Virus record (IMG/VR): IMGVR_UViG_3300015199_000002
Location: 18,985-82,984 of that record
Reading direction: 5' to 3' (one strand)
Origin: a virus
Length of the DNA stretch: 64,000 bases
Shown here: piece by piece, positions 33,542-41,056 of the stretch
How the letters are laid out: each line of letters begins with the position of its first letter
Position numbering within the stretch: position 1 is the first letter of the stretch
The notes under the pieces: generated by a model
Databases searched by the model: none
Told to the model about the DNA's origin: nothing
What the model saw: only the letters and a program-made list of their open reading frames with translations
Translations under genes and position numbers: made by a program

Positions 33542-33910
33542 ATGTTAATAAGTGATGATATTGGCGTAGAAAAAGTGTTTAGTTTTAGTTCCGTAGGCAA
33601 AAGATTAGTGGGATACTATCTTGGTAGTTGTTACTTGGCGCGCGGATCAGGTCGCACGTTAAGTCATCTATTCGGTACCCCCGAAGGCACGGCAGTGGTG
33701 CGCGGAATGCCTCTGCTCATTAAGTTGCTGGAGGGGGTTTCCAGTCAATACTTAATCCAGTTAAATCGCACCAAGAACTTTCAGATAGCCAAAGGGCTCA
33801 CGTATTATGTTTATGAAGTTAAGTACCACGGTAGACAAGGCATGCCAAAAGATAAGTTTGACGTCTTTAAAAGAAAGATGTGCGCTAAACTAAAGACCTC
33901 AGTACGATAA
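33542..33910 (+). CDS. SSB-like OB-fold protein, second copy
   Basis: 122 residues from ATG at 33542, chosen because AAGGAG ends six bases before it; an upstream GTG sits inside that site. It aligns with the SSB at 45464..45988: FSFSSVGKRLVGYYLGS against FKFENAGDSLTGYYLGS, then HLFGT / HLFKT and LIKLLEG / LTQLLEG. It lacks the long acidic and Pro/Ala C-terminal region of the main SSB. It may be an early-expressed variant, an RNA or ssDNA binder, or a competitor. The role is inferred from the homology. Confidence 0.65.
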   Translation: MLISDDIGVEKVFSFSSVGKRLVGYYLGSCYLARGSGRTLSHLFGTPEGTAVVRGMPLLIKLLEGVSSQYLIQLNRTKNFQIAKGLTYYVYEVKYHGRQGMPKDKFDVFKRKMCAKLKTSVR

Positions 33911-33923
33911 GAAAGGAATTCAT

Positions 33924-34268
33924 ATGGCAATCGAGCATGACATCAGGAAAGCAATGATACTCGCCTCTGACATATTCCAAGACGAGCCCGGTACAGACGA
34001 AGAGATCGAGATCCTACAGAGTATTCCTAGTCTTGGGCGCGATAGAGTTGAGTGCATAGATGCACGCATGCCTACATTGTTCGATGAGTTGTATGACGCG
34101 GAGATGAGTCTTCAGGTGAAACTTCTCGTCCTCGCGTGCGCACGGGGGATTGGGCTTCCAGTACCTTCGCTTGAGGTTGGTGTGGTGTCGGCTATGCATA
34201 GAGCTATTGGTTTGCGCGCTGAGTATTTGGCTTCGGATGAAGGTGAACTAGAATTGGAGGCAGTATGA
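33924..34268 (+). CDS. Hypothetical helical protein
   Basis: 114 residues, mainly helical and acidic (HDIRKAMILASDIFQDEPGT, MSLQVKLLVLACARGIGLP, GLRAEYLASDEGELELE). AAAGGAATT precedes the ATG. Its stop overlaps the start of the second beta-helix repeat gene by four bases. No family is recognised. Confidence 0.6.
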   Translation: MAIEHDIRKAMILASDIFQDEPGTDEEIEILQSIPSLGRDRVECIDARMPTLFDELYDAEMSLQVKLLVLACARGIGLPVPSLEVGVVSAMHRAIGLRAEYLASDEGELELEAV

Positions 34269-34807
34269 AGAAATACAAGCTACGGTTAGACCTTAAGTTA
34301 GAAGTACACGGAACAACTCTCTATAGAATCGAGAGGTTACGTGACGGCAAGCCTACAGGCGACGTAGGCGGTTACATTGAGAGTGAAGCTAACCTCTCCC
34401 AAGACGGCACCTGCTGGGTGTACGGCAACGCTCTGGTGTACGACAACGCTCGGGTGTACGACAACGCTCGGGTGTACGGCGACGCTTGGGTGTTCGGCAA
34501 CGCCCTGGTGTACGGCAACGCTTGGGTGTTCGGCAACGCTCTGGTGTCCGGCAACGCTTGGGTGTCCGGCGACGCTCGTATTGATTCAATTGATGCGATA
34601 ATAGTTTTAACCATAGCCGCGTCATATTCAGTAACCATAACAAGAACTCTTATTTTTGCTGGATGCGCTAAAATAAGCCGATCTAAGATCAACAGCATGA
34701 CTGCCAAACAATTCCAAAGGATAGGGGGTAATCCCAAATACTTTAAGGCGTACAAACAAATGGTCTTGGGCGCCATGCTTATAGTCAAACCTAAGAAAGC
34801 GAAATGA
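34265..34807 (+). CDS. Hexapeptide-repeat beta-helix protein (repeat family, locus 2)
   Basis: 180 residues. The N-terminal ~48 residues are nearly the same as in locus 1, also in DNA. Nine 18-base units at 34415-34576 encode WVYGNA-type repeats. The C-terminal domain (YSVTITRTLIFAGCAK, then AKQFQRIGGNPKYFKAYKQM) is a diverged relative of locus 1. GGAGG is placed eight bases before the ATG, inside the preceding gene. A beta-helix scaffold with a small alpha/beta head is predicted. Function is unknown. Confidence 0.8.
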   Translation: MKKYKLRLDLKLEVHGTTLYRIERLRDGKPTGDVGGYIESEANLSQDGTCWVYGNALVYDNARVYDNARVYGDAWVFGNALVYGNAWVFGNALVSGNAWVSGDARIDSIDAIIVLTIAASYSVTITRTLIFAGCAKISRSKINSMTAKQFQRIGGNPKYFKAYKQMVLGAMLIVKPKKAK

Positions 34808-34808
34808 T

Positions 34809-35234
34809 ATGCGTAGTTACTCCATCTTATCTGCAATGATTTTACTCGCGTGCGCGCCTAAGCAACCGATCACCATTGATCAGAACTTGGTGCCATACTT
34901 CGAGATGTTTCAGAATACGATTGGAGTATCTACTGCGGACGTGTCCGGGCGAATGGATGAGCTAGTGTTGCCTACGATTGGCGTATGCACGGTGGATGAG
35001 TCGGGAAACAAGGTCGTGCATATAGACGCCACCTACTGGAATGCAAGTAACGATGATGCGCGCGAGATGTTAGTGTTCCATGAGCTCGGGCACTGCGCTA
35101 TGGGTCGGGTTCACGACGTGGCGGTTGATAAGTACGGGTGCCCATTGAGTATTATGTATCCCCATGATTTTCCAGATAAGTGTTTCGAAGTGAATAGACA
35201 GGCTTATTACGCTGAGATGATTTCTTATAAATGA
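34809..35234 (+). CDS. Metallopeptidase-like lipoprotein
   Basis: 141 residues. A signal sequence ends in a lipobox with Cys15 (MILLAC), so the mature protein should be lipid-anchored. The zinc motif HELGH is at residues 91-95, with a third His in GRVHD (His102), and SIMYP at 114-118 resembles the Met-turn of metzincins, although one extra residue separates the second and third His. The phage would place a protease at the host envelope, perhaps to trim receptors or exclude other phages. Substrate and direction are inferred. Confidence 0.65.
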   Translation: MRSYSILSAMILLACAPKQPITIDQNLVPYFEMFQNTIGVSTADVSGRMDELVLPTIGVCTVDESGNKVVHIDATYWNASNDDAREMLVFHELGHCAMGRVHDVAVDKYGCPLSIMYPHDFPDKCFEVNRQAYYAEMISYK

Positions 35235-35245
35235 AAGGAGATTAT

Positions 35246-35710
35246 ATGATTTGTCATGTTTGTAAAAAGGATGCGGTTAGGAATGAAGTGCTGGGTAAAG
35301 AGTTTTTCTACTGTCGCGCATGCAAGATTGAGGTTGTTGAGTGGACTTGCGAATACTCTGGCACTGTTACAGGTAGATTTCAGTGTGTTAATCCTAATCC
35401 CTCGTCGATCCCCAAACCGGGTGCGACTCAATCTGGCGCAGCTCTGCATAATCCCAGTTCAATCATGCCCGCTGGAGTGCGCGTACAACCGAGGGTCGCT
35501 TTCGAGCTCGACAAACTGCGAATAGGAGACGAACTTGAAGCTCTGATTGACCATCCAATGTGCGCAGGCATCAGTAAAGGAACTATAGAGTCTGTTCTTT
35601 CGATAAGTTTCGATTCCAATACTTGGGTATCGAATAGAACATTCATGTGCCCCATGGACAATGTGGACGGTAAGGGGTCTATTTTATTCAAAAGAAAGGC
35701 AAAACCATGA
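35246..35710 (+). CDS. Zinc-ribbon protein of unknown function
   Basis: 154 residues from ATG at 35246, preceded by AAAGGAG; an earlier in-frame ATG overlaps that site. The N-terminus holds CHVC and CRAC (zinc ribbon), followed by a linker and a small beta-rich domain (LRIGDELEALIDHPMCAGIS, GSILFKRKA). It may be a small regulatory or nucleic-acid-binding protein. Confidence 0.55.
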   Translation: MICHVCKKDAVRNEVLGKEFFYCRACKIEVVEWTCEYSGTVTGRFQCVNPNPSSIPKPGATQSGAALHNPSSIMPAGVRVQPRVAFELDKLRIGDELEALIDHPMCAGISKGTIESVLSISFDSNTWVSNRTFMCPMDNVDGKGSILFKRKAKP

Positions 35711-36012
35711 TCGGTAAACCAAGACACAATTGCAACCGGCCTACAAAGAAGGCACAATATTCCATAGGGAGAACTAATATCATGAAGCTGTATAAACTGA
35801 ACTCAAACAGATGGGCGATGCTAAGTGGTGAGACTTATATCAAAGGAACACTAGAGGAAGTACGCAAGGTTATGGAAGGCACGCCATTCCTCGTAGACCC
35901 AGATGCGATTGACGTAGCACTTCAAGAAATGGCGGTTACGGGCGACAACATCGCTGACTTCGGGATCGCAGGATACTTCATAACGACCAGCAAAGACGCG
36001 GAAGCGGCATAA
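35707..36012 (+). CDS. Hypothetical protein
   Basis: 101 residues if started at 35707, which overlaps the upstream stop (ATGA) and has AAAGG seven bases before it. A second start at 35782 (MKLYKLNSNRWAMLSGET) with GGGAG upstream would give 76 residues and looks more like the beginning of a folded domain. The core (IKGTLEEVRKVMEGTPFLVD) is strand-helix-strand. Function is unknown. Confidence 0.55.
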   Translation: MIGKPRHNCNRPTKKAQYSIGRTNIMKLYKLNSNRWAMLSGETYIKGTLEEVRKVMEGTPFLVDPDAIDVALQEMAVTGDNIADFGIAGYFITTSKDAEAA

Positions 36013-36028
36013 GAAAAGGGAGATTACA

Positions 36029-36226
36029 ATGGAAACTACACAACAGATGAAAGACATTTTGGCGGCGATTGACTCAGTGAAGGCTAGAGCTAAGGCTTGC
36101 ATCAAGTCAGGACAGAGGATGGAAGCGGAGAAGCTTGTAGGTGACTTGATTGCCCTTGACGCCTGCTTGGTTGGAGAAGTGGCGTCACAGGTAAAGACTG
36201 AAGAGTCTGGCAGAGATGCCGCGTAA
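36029..36226 (+). CDS. Small helical protein
   Basis: 65 residues, predicted as two helices (QQMKDILAAIDSVKARAKAC, AEKLVGDLIALDACLVGEVA). GGGAG lies eight bases before the ATG. It is one of the chain of accessory genes and has no recognisable family. Confidence 0.55.
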   Translation: METTQQMKDILAAIDSVKARAKACIKSGQRMEAEKLVGDLIALDACLVGEVASQVKTEESGRDAA

Positions 36227-36236
36227 AGGAGAATTT

Positions 36237-36578
36237 ATGCGATCATGGTGGCCTATTGAAGCATCTATACTAGATAACAAGCGCCTTCTGGGCGAACATA
36301 ATGAATTACTTATTATGGCCAGAGCAATCGCCGGGATAAACAAAGGATATAGAAATCATCCTGAAACTAAACGGTGGATAGGTCATTCAAAAGCAATGAA
36401 GCGACGACACAACGAATTAGCTGATGAAATGGAAAAAAGGGGATTTAATCACAAAAGTCCTTGGCCTGATAATGTTATGAATTCGGATGATACCGACGCT
36501 TGGCCAAATACTTTTTGGGAATCCCTTGATGTTATGAAAACAAAACTAGCTGAGAAAATGGGAAAGGAAACTCTATGA
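36237..36578 (+). CDS. Pyrimidine-dimer DNA glycosylase (T4 endonuclease V-like)
   Basis: 113 residues. Start at 36237 is fixed by AAAGGAG seven bases upstream. The pattern IEASILDNKRLLGEHNEL, then KGYRNHPETKRWIGH and MKRRHNELADEMEKRGFNHK, is that of the Pyr_excise family, which removes UV-induced cyclobutane pyrimidine dimers. In T4 the early Glu and the helix ending in a basic, aromatic stretch contact the lesion, and LGEHNEL holds the matching Glu. A phage that is exposed to light outside the host gains repair from it. It overlaps the next gene by ATGA. Confidence 0.75.
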   Translation: MRSWWPIEASILDNKRLLGEHNELLIMARAIAGINKGYRNHPETKRWIGHSKAMKRRHNELADEMEKRGFNHKSPWPDNVMNSDDTDAWPNTFWESLDVMKTKLAEKMGKETL

Positions 36579-37198
36579 CAAACAACAAAGGTTTTACCCT
36601 AATCGAAACAATGATCGCGATGGGGCTCATGTGCCTAGGAGCCCTAGCTTTCGCGCAGATTGTCACCAACATGGGTCTGGCCCAGAATTGGAGCGACTTC
36701 AGACTTGCTACAAACTCCCTGGCGTCTTCTATGGTCGGGAGCTTGAATAACCCAGCAAGTTGCACACAGGGGTTTTCGGGTATTACTTTTGTGCCTACTG
36801 GCAATCCTGTGCCGGTTAGCTTTGGCCTACCGAACAGGGTCCTAGGTGCCGGAGTTATCGTGCCAAACTACAAGTTGAGCATCTTGTCTCTTAACTTCAT
36901 TAACTACGTTCCGGTTCAGAATAATCCAGACGGAAGTGTAACGTACTTTGGGGATCTGTCCATGACAACTAAAGCCAGCAAGAAAGTGCTGGGAGGAGAC
37001 ACGTCTACTGTAGTTGTCGACTCTATCTACTTGACGACTATGGCAAGTTTGGTAGTGGCTTGCGGTAACGTCTCACCTCCTTCTCCGAGTCCCTCTCCGT
37101 CGCCGACTCCAGACCCTACACCGCTACCATCTCCGGTTCCGACATACACCTATACGCCGGAACACAACGATTCGCCTTGCGATCACGATAACCATTAA
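36575..37198 (+). CDS. Type IV prepilin-like protein
   Basis: 207 residues. NKGFTLIETMIAMGLMCLGA is a textbook class III signal: a short basic leader, cleavage after Gly6, Phe7 as the first mature residue, Glu at mature position 5, and then a hydrophobic helix. A globular beta-rich domain follows, then a Pro/Ser-rich tail and a His/Asp-rich end (HNDSPCDHDNH). Processing by the host prepilin peptidase and insertion into a host type IV pilus or type II secretion pseudopilus are expected. It could alter the pilus or block entry of other phages. That outcome is inference. Confidence 0.75.
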   Translation: MTNNKGFTLIETMIAMGLMCLGALAFAQIVTNMGLAQNWSDFRLATNSLASSMVGSLNNPASCTQGFSGITFVPTGNPVPVSFGLPNRVLGAGVIVPNYKLSILSLNFINYVPVQNNPDGSVTYFGDLSMTTKASKKVLGGDTSTVVVDSIYLTTMASLVVACGNVSPPSPSPSPSPTPDPTPLPSPVPTYTYTPEHNDSPCDHDNH

Positions 37199-37216
37199 CC
37201 AGTGAAAGGATATGAT

Positions 37217-37489
37217 ATGAAATTTAAAAAGAAGTTCGTTGAATACAGAGAAGCAGAGGTTCGCACCGTAAAAGCCGGCAAGGGTTACCACTTTGCAATT
37301 CCCATAAATGACTTAGAAAGAGAGATGAGTAGAAAAGACATATTTAAACGGGCTCACTTCTTTAACGATCACGGAAGTGTATATGCGGCATTCACAACTT
37401 TATATCAAGTCTATGAAAACGGAGAGAAGTTCGACTTCTTTGTAACGAAGAAGGCCGCCATAAAGCGCGCAAAAGACTATCTTAAATAA
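37217..37489 (+). CDS. Hypothetical protein
   Basis: 90 residues from ATG at 37217, supported by AAAGGA seven bases before it. The sequence is charged, alpha/beta (EAEVRTVKAGKGYHFAIPIN, then KAAIKRAKDYL at the end). No family is recognised. Confidence 0.55.
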   Translation: MKFKKKFVEYREAEVRTVKAGKGYHFAIPINDLEREMSRKDIFKRAHFFNDHGSVYAAFTTLYQVYENGEKFDFFVTKKAAIKRAKDYLK

Positions 37490-37499
37490 AGGAGTATAT

Positions 37500-37637
37500 A
37501 TGTGGTATATTTTATACACAAGTGCTCAAGGCACGCAGCATCAGTCAGAGTTTTACATGGACTTCTGGTCTGCGTACAAAGATGCTAAGAGACTTGTTGG
37601 GAGCCGATGCTTTGAAGTCGAACTTGTAACTACTTGA
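37500..37637 (+). CDS. Small hypothetical protein
   Basis: 45 residues, shorter than usual cut-offs. ATG at 37500 is preceded by AAAGGAG at good spacing. The sequence (WYILYTSAQGTQHQSEFYMD, WSAYKDAKRLVGSRCFEVEL) has a strand-helix-strand shape seen in many small phage proteins. Confidence 0.6.
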   Translation: MWYILYTSAQGTQHQSEFYMDFWSAYKDAKRLVGSRCFEVELVTT

Positions 37638-37649
37638 AAGGAAACTAGA

Positions 37650-38408
37650 ATGAGAATTGCATTACTTATTTGTCTTGTGGCTTTAGCCGGATGTGAGCAG
37701 CAACAGGACTTGATCTCTAATGGCACGAATGGTGCCACAGGCGGTACCGGTGCTAATGGATCGGACGGGTCGCAAGGTGCAACCGGTGCCACAGGTGCTC
37801 AAGGCGAGGCCGGAGCAGCTGGGTCCATAGGTAGGGCTGGGAGTACAGGGGTAAACGGCGCTATGGGCATTCCTGGGTCTAATGGGACAAATGGCGCTAA
37901 CGGTGCGGCCTGCCAGCAGGGGGCTAAGGGTGCCTCCGGCGCTACCGGAGCTTCTGGGCTAAACGGCGTTTCAGGTAAGAACGGATCTACTGGTGCCTCT
38001 GGAGCCAACGGTTCAACTGGACTGAATGGGTCTGCCGGGACTGGCGGCGGTAGCGGGACTAAGGGCGCTACCGGTGCAACAGGGGCGACAGGCGCTAGTG
38101 GCCTTAAAGGACCTACTGGGAATACAGGGGCTACAGGACCCCAGGGACTTAAAGGCGACCAGGGAGGCAAGTGCGGCACCCGAGTCTCTTTCGTCCTGAA
38201 GGCATTCTCATGCCTAAAGATTACAACGGATTACCACGCTACTGTTTGCGAGAGAGGCATTACGTTGCATAAGAGTGAGAGGTGCGATGATGACTATGAC
38301 AAGGTATTAGTCATTGACAAGGACCACCATGCTCTCTATATCAACGGCGTTCTATACTTGAAAGACAGCGCCAATGACTCTATACTTGATACTATTGATT
38401 TTAACTAA
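37650..38408 (+). CDS. Collagen-like lipoprotein
   Basis: 252 residues. The signal sequence ends with lipobox LAGC (Cys15). Residues ~24-175 are Gly-X-Y collagen-type triplets (GATGATGAQGEAGAAGSIGR) with one Cys interruption. A folded C-terminal domain of ~80 residues with several Cys and a beta pattern (HHALYINGVLYLKD) completes it. The triple helix would project a head group from the membrane. Since it is exported, it should act on the infected cell surface or compete for a receptor. It could also reach the particle, but no evidence supports that. Confidence 0.75.
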   Translation: MRIALLICLVALAGCEQQQDLISNGTNGATGGTGANGSDGSQGATGATGAQGEAGAAGSIGRAGSTGVNGAMGIPGSNGTNGANGAACQQGAKGASGATGASGLNGVSGKNGSTGASGANGSTGLNGSAGTGGGSGTKGATGATGATGASGLKGPTGNTGATGPQGLKGDQGGKCGTRVSFVLKAFSCLKITTDYHATVCERGITLHKSERCDDDYDKVLVIDKDHHALYINGVLYLKDSANDSILDTIDFN

Positions 38409-38420
38409 AAAGGGAACCAT

Positions 38421-38900
38421 ATGAATAAACTAATGATGCTTTTGATTCTTTTCTCTACCTCTGCAATGTCCGATCAGTCCTGCCATAAAGAAGTGAGCTG
38501 TGTTGAAGAGAGGCAGTGCGTATACCGCAAGCCTGTCGTCCGAACGGTTGTAAAGAGAGTGGTTGTTGAGAAGGTAGTGGAGAAGATTGTCTATGTCGAT
38601 CGACCGGTAGAGAAGACCGTTGTCGTTAACCAGATCTCAATTGGCAATAAGAGTGGTTCCAACGAGAAGAGAGTCTTGGTAGATAAGAATAGTAGTAACC
38701 GTAACTCAATCAGTCTATTGGGAATGGCTACCCCTACTGCTTTGAATGTCCAAGGAACTGCCAATAACTACAAAGCTTCTACAGAGTACCGGCCGGACCT
38801 CGGGTTAATGTACCAGCGTGACTTCGGGGACAGCGTCCGGGGATCTCTTGGTGCGACGATTAGGGGTAATGGTCTTGCTGCGCTTGGATGGAATTTTTAA
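38421..38900 (+). CDS. Exported coiled-coil protein, possibly outer-membrane-associated
   Basis: 159 residues. A signal peptide (LMMLLILFSTSAMS) is followed by a Cys-containing segment and a valine/lysine-rich stretch (VVRTVVKRVVVEKVVEKIVY) resembling the repeat in 2155..2466. The C-terminus (YRPDLGLMYQRDFGDSVRGS, ending ALGWNF) looks like two or three amphipathic strands with a terminal Phe, as in outer-membrane beta proteins. It follows the collagen-like lipoprotein by 12 bases. Surface function is inferred. Confidence 0.55.
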   Translation: MNKLMMLLILFSTSAMSDQSCHKEVSCVEERQCVYRKPVVRTVVKRVVVEKVVEKIVYVDRPVEKTVVVNQISIGNKSGSNEKRVLVDKNSSNRNSISLLGMATPTALNVQGTANNYKASTEYRPDLGLMYQRDFGDSVRGSLGATIRGNGLAALGWNF

Positions 38901-38915
38901 CCTTGACTCACAAAA

Positions 38916-38979
38916 TTGCGGCTTCGCAAATTAAAACTAAATGCGGGCTGTCGTTGTTTTGGACAATGGCCCGTTTAGT
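38916..38979 (+). terminator. Hairpin pair after the accessory block, terminator-like
   Basis: A short hairpin (TTGCG/CGCAA) is followed by a long one with ACTAAA, CGGGC and TGTC paired with GACA, GCCCG and TTTAGT, interrupted by small bulges. No clear T run follows, so termination efficiency is uncertain. The position after the 159-aa gene fits a transcript end. Confidence 0.4.
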
Positions 38980-39042
38980 AAATAATTGGAAACATGTGAG
39001 ATGTAAGAGTTGTCTCAAGAAAAAGAGAAAGAAGAAGACAAA

Positions 39043-39225
39043 ATGAAACTCAGAGACTTCGAGCATGAATTTGACGCGAGGCAGAACTACGAAAGTACTT
39101 GCGACAACTGTGGCAAGGTTACTGTGGTCAGGACTCAGGCGGACGGTAACCCAGAGTATTACACTGGGGTCTACGTGGAGTGCGGTTGTGGGGATTGGGT
39201 GTTCTTCAACCTACCCGTTAACTAG
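39043..39225 (+). CDS. Small zinc-ribbon protein
   Basis: 60 residues from ATG at 39043; a longer TTG-started form has no better signal. CDNC and CGCG give a two-knuckle zinc ribbon (ESTCDNCGKVTVVRTQ, YVECGCGDWVFFNLP). It is the last plus-strand gene and overlaps the convergent minus-strand gene by 8 bases. Confidence 0.55.
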   Translation: MKLRDFEHEFDARQNYESTCDNCGKVTVVRTQADGNPEYYTGVYVECGCGDWVFFNLPVN

Positions 39226-39658
39226 ACTTCTTAACTCTCTTCCTAGACTTCTTAGCTTCCAGCAACTTACGAGACCGAGCACTCTTAGCGGCCTCCCTGT
39301 TCTCTGAAGCTACCCGACGGACTGCCCTAACACTCTCAGCGACCGCATGACTGTCTAGGATCTCGGCCATGGCAGGCTCTACTCCCCCGCTGTTCCTGTC
39401 TACGGAAACACCGTCGTTAACGAAGGTCATGGCATCTCTTTGAATCTTCTTGTTCTCACGCCAGATCTTACGCTTCTCGTCCTGGTCATCTGTTATCATA
39501 CCGGGGTAACCACCCGACCAACCTCGGTTGAAGTTGTCTAGGTAATCCTTATCTTTATCTGAGAGCTTGTTGTGGTAGTCGGCTTCGGACATCCACTTGA
39601 GTCCGGGTTTGAATGCCGCTAATTTCTTTTTAGGTTTTTTGTTTGACTGATCTGACAC
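39218..39658 (-). CDS. Hypothetical basic protein
   Basis: 146 residues, with very basic N- and C-termini (KKPKKKLAAFK, RSRKLLEAKKSRKRVKKS) around a helical middle (LSDKDKDYLDNFNRGWSGGY). The composition would suit nucleic-acid binding. It is the terminal gene of the rightmost minus-strand series. Confidence 0.5.
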   Translation of the reverse strand: MSDQSNKKPKKKLAAFKPGLKWMSEADYHNKLSDKDKDYLDNFNRGWSGGYPGMITDDQDEKRKIWRENKKIQRDAMTFVNDGVSVDRNSGGVEPAMAEILDSHAVAESVRAVRRVASENREAAKSARSRKLLEAKKSRKRVKKSS

Positions 39659-39692
39659 TTTCCATATCCACTGTTCTGCCCTGCGTTGATTG

Positions 39693-39911
39693 TTATGAAG
39701 TAATCTTTTCGGCGTAGTATTCGGCCACCGTTGCCCGGGGCCAGCCGATGATCTTAATCGCCGTCTGACCTTTCATGAAGCCCACTGTGAACTCGGCGTC
39801 AGTTATCTCGACCCTAAGACTATCCGCGCCGTCCCTTGGCACGATATGCTGGGAGTTCATCCCGCTACCTGATGCGAATTTAACTACTAATGACTCGCAC
39901 TTGATGATCAT
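39693..39911 (-). CDS. Hypothetical protein
   Basis: 72 residues, beta-rich (CESLVVKFASGSG, LRVEITDAEFTVGFMKG) with a short C-terminal helix. The start overlaps the stop of the next gene upstream by four bases. No family is recognised. Confidence 0.5.
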   Translation of the reverse strand: MIIKCESLVVKFASGSGMNSQHIVPRDGADSLRVEITDAEFTVGFMKGQTAIKIIGWPRATVAEYYAEKITS

Positions 39912-40258
39912 GCTGTGCTCTGATTAATGTAGACGACTTTAGCCGCAGTGCCTTCAAGTGCATTGAATACCGGACCTACCACAGACGCCGCGTAGAACTT
40001 ACCTACGCAGAGCTTGATCTTGGCGATGTCTTCAACTGCGATGTCGGCCGAACCGCCGCCGTAGACCTTGGCTGCCAGGTTATACCGAGCAAACTTTTCG
40101 GTGCCGGCTAGTCCTGGTTCGTCCTGAAACGACGTCAACAATGCTGCACTGCACAGTTGGGCCAGTGTGATGGGGCCAATGATCCCTGTGTCTGCGTTCT
40201 TCTCTGTGAATGGTTTACCGTCGATACCGTTTACGCCTTGTGAAAAATCAATCTTCAT
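39908..40258 (-). CDS. Conserved phage protein of unknown function
   Basis: 116 residues. The pattern ITLAQLCSAALLTSFQDEPG, then EKFARYNLAAKVYGGG and VEDIAKIKLCVGKFY, is familiar from a small protein found in phage replication or packaging regions, but the function is not established. The start overlaps the upstream stop by four bases. Confidence 0.6.
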   Translation of the reverse strand: MKIDFSQGVNGIDGKPFTEKNADTGIIGPITLAQLCSAALLTSFQDEPGLAGTEKFARYNLAAKVYGGGSADIAVEDIAKIKLCVGKFYAASVVGPVFNALEGTAAKVVYINQSTA

Positions 40259-40626
40259 TTTTTACTCTCTTTCTTTTTACTGTTTAGGGTTGGGGCTGAT
40301 TTAAAAGGAATGTCAAAGGATGATCCATCGTGGGTCTTAACGACACCGTCGATCTGGACTTCAAATCCTACACGATCGCATAGGAAGTGGATGTACTTGG
40401 CCAGGTTAAATAGGTCAAACCGCACGCTGTAGGTGTTGGTCGATCTGTCTCTATCCACACTCATGGCGGTAGCAATACCTGCTGCTTCCATTGCTTCGAA
40501 TGCCACTCGGTCCATGAATAGGGTACCGTAGAGTCGCTTGTTGTCTACGAGCTCTTCCCAGTTACCGAGTAACTTAAGGACGCTCGCTTCTTTTGGGGAC
40601 AGTATTCGTCTTGGTGAGAAGATCAT
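40255..40626 (-). CDS. Hypothetical protein
   Basis: 123 residues, alpha/beta (SPKEASVLKLLGNWEELVDN, VRFDLFNLAKYIHFLCDRVG) with a lysine-rich C-terminus (NSKKKESKK). The start and stop both overlap neighbours by four bases, marking it as an integral operon gene. No family is recognised. Confidence 0.5.
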   Translation of the reverse strand: MIFSPRRILSPKEASVLKLLGNWEELVDNKRLYGTLFMDRVAFEAMEAAGIATAMSVDRDRSTNTYSVRFDLFNLAKYIHFLCDRVGFEVQIDGVVKTHDGSSFDIPFKSAPTLNSKKKESKK

Positions 40627-40799
40627 TTGTGCCTACGGAATGCTCCGAGAAGGAGTAGGGCAGAGGTTGCAATAGCGCAAAACGCAAACCACACGAGTAC
40701 TGGGGTTATTACCTGGAGCCAGGTCCAGTCTATTTTGTGGGTGATTTTTAGCCCCGCCAGTAATAGAGTTAGTAATTCTACCGAATTGATTCTCATCAT
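40623..40799 (-). CDS. Small membrane protein
   Basis: 58 residues. ATG at 40799 overlaps the upstream stop (ATGA), which decides the start over a longer form. One clear hydrophobic helix (LQVITPVLVWFAFCAIATSA) and a shorter N-terminal one (ELLTLLLAGL) are present, with a basic end (RRHK). Two-pass membrane insertion is likely. Lysis or envelope roles are possible. Confidence 0.5.
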   Translation of the reverse strand: MMRINSVELLTLLLAGLKITHKIDWTWLQVITPVLVWFAFCAIATSALLLLGAFRRHK

Positions 40800-41041
40800 T
40801 TTTTGTCTCTTACCAGAATGCATTGAGCGCCGACTAGTGTGAGGGTCTGGCCTTCTTCGTTGGTCCGAGTGAGGTTGGAGCCGTCAAGCGTTGAGTCGCC
40901 GATTGGGAATGGGGCGCCGTCGTTAACTGCGGGATGAGAGCAGACGCCCTTAAGGGCAATTGGTTCTGATTTCTTTGATGCCTGGACGAAGGCGGCTACT
41001 GTAATTGCTAACATTAATGCTGTAAATACAACTCTTTTCAT
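40796..41041 (-). CDS. Small exported protein
   Basis: 81 residues with a typical signal peptide (VVFTALMLAITVAAFVQA). The mature part has two Cys that could form a disulfide (GVCSHPAV, VGAQCILVRD). A periplasmic location is expected. Function is unknown. Confidence 0.55.
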   Translation of the reverse strand: MKRVVFTALMLAITVAAFVQASKKSEPIALKGVCSHPAVNDGAPFPIGDSTLDGSNLTRTNEEGQTLTLVGAQCILVRDKK

Positions 41042-41056
41042 AATGATTCCTTTTAG

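Noticed and set aside
37650-38408. Collagen-like gene as a tail fibre
   Set aside because: A clear lipobox signal and location in the accessory block speak for export, not for the particle.
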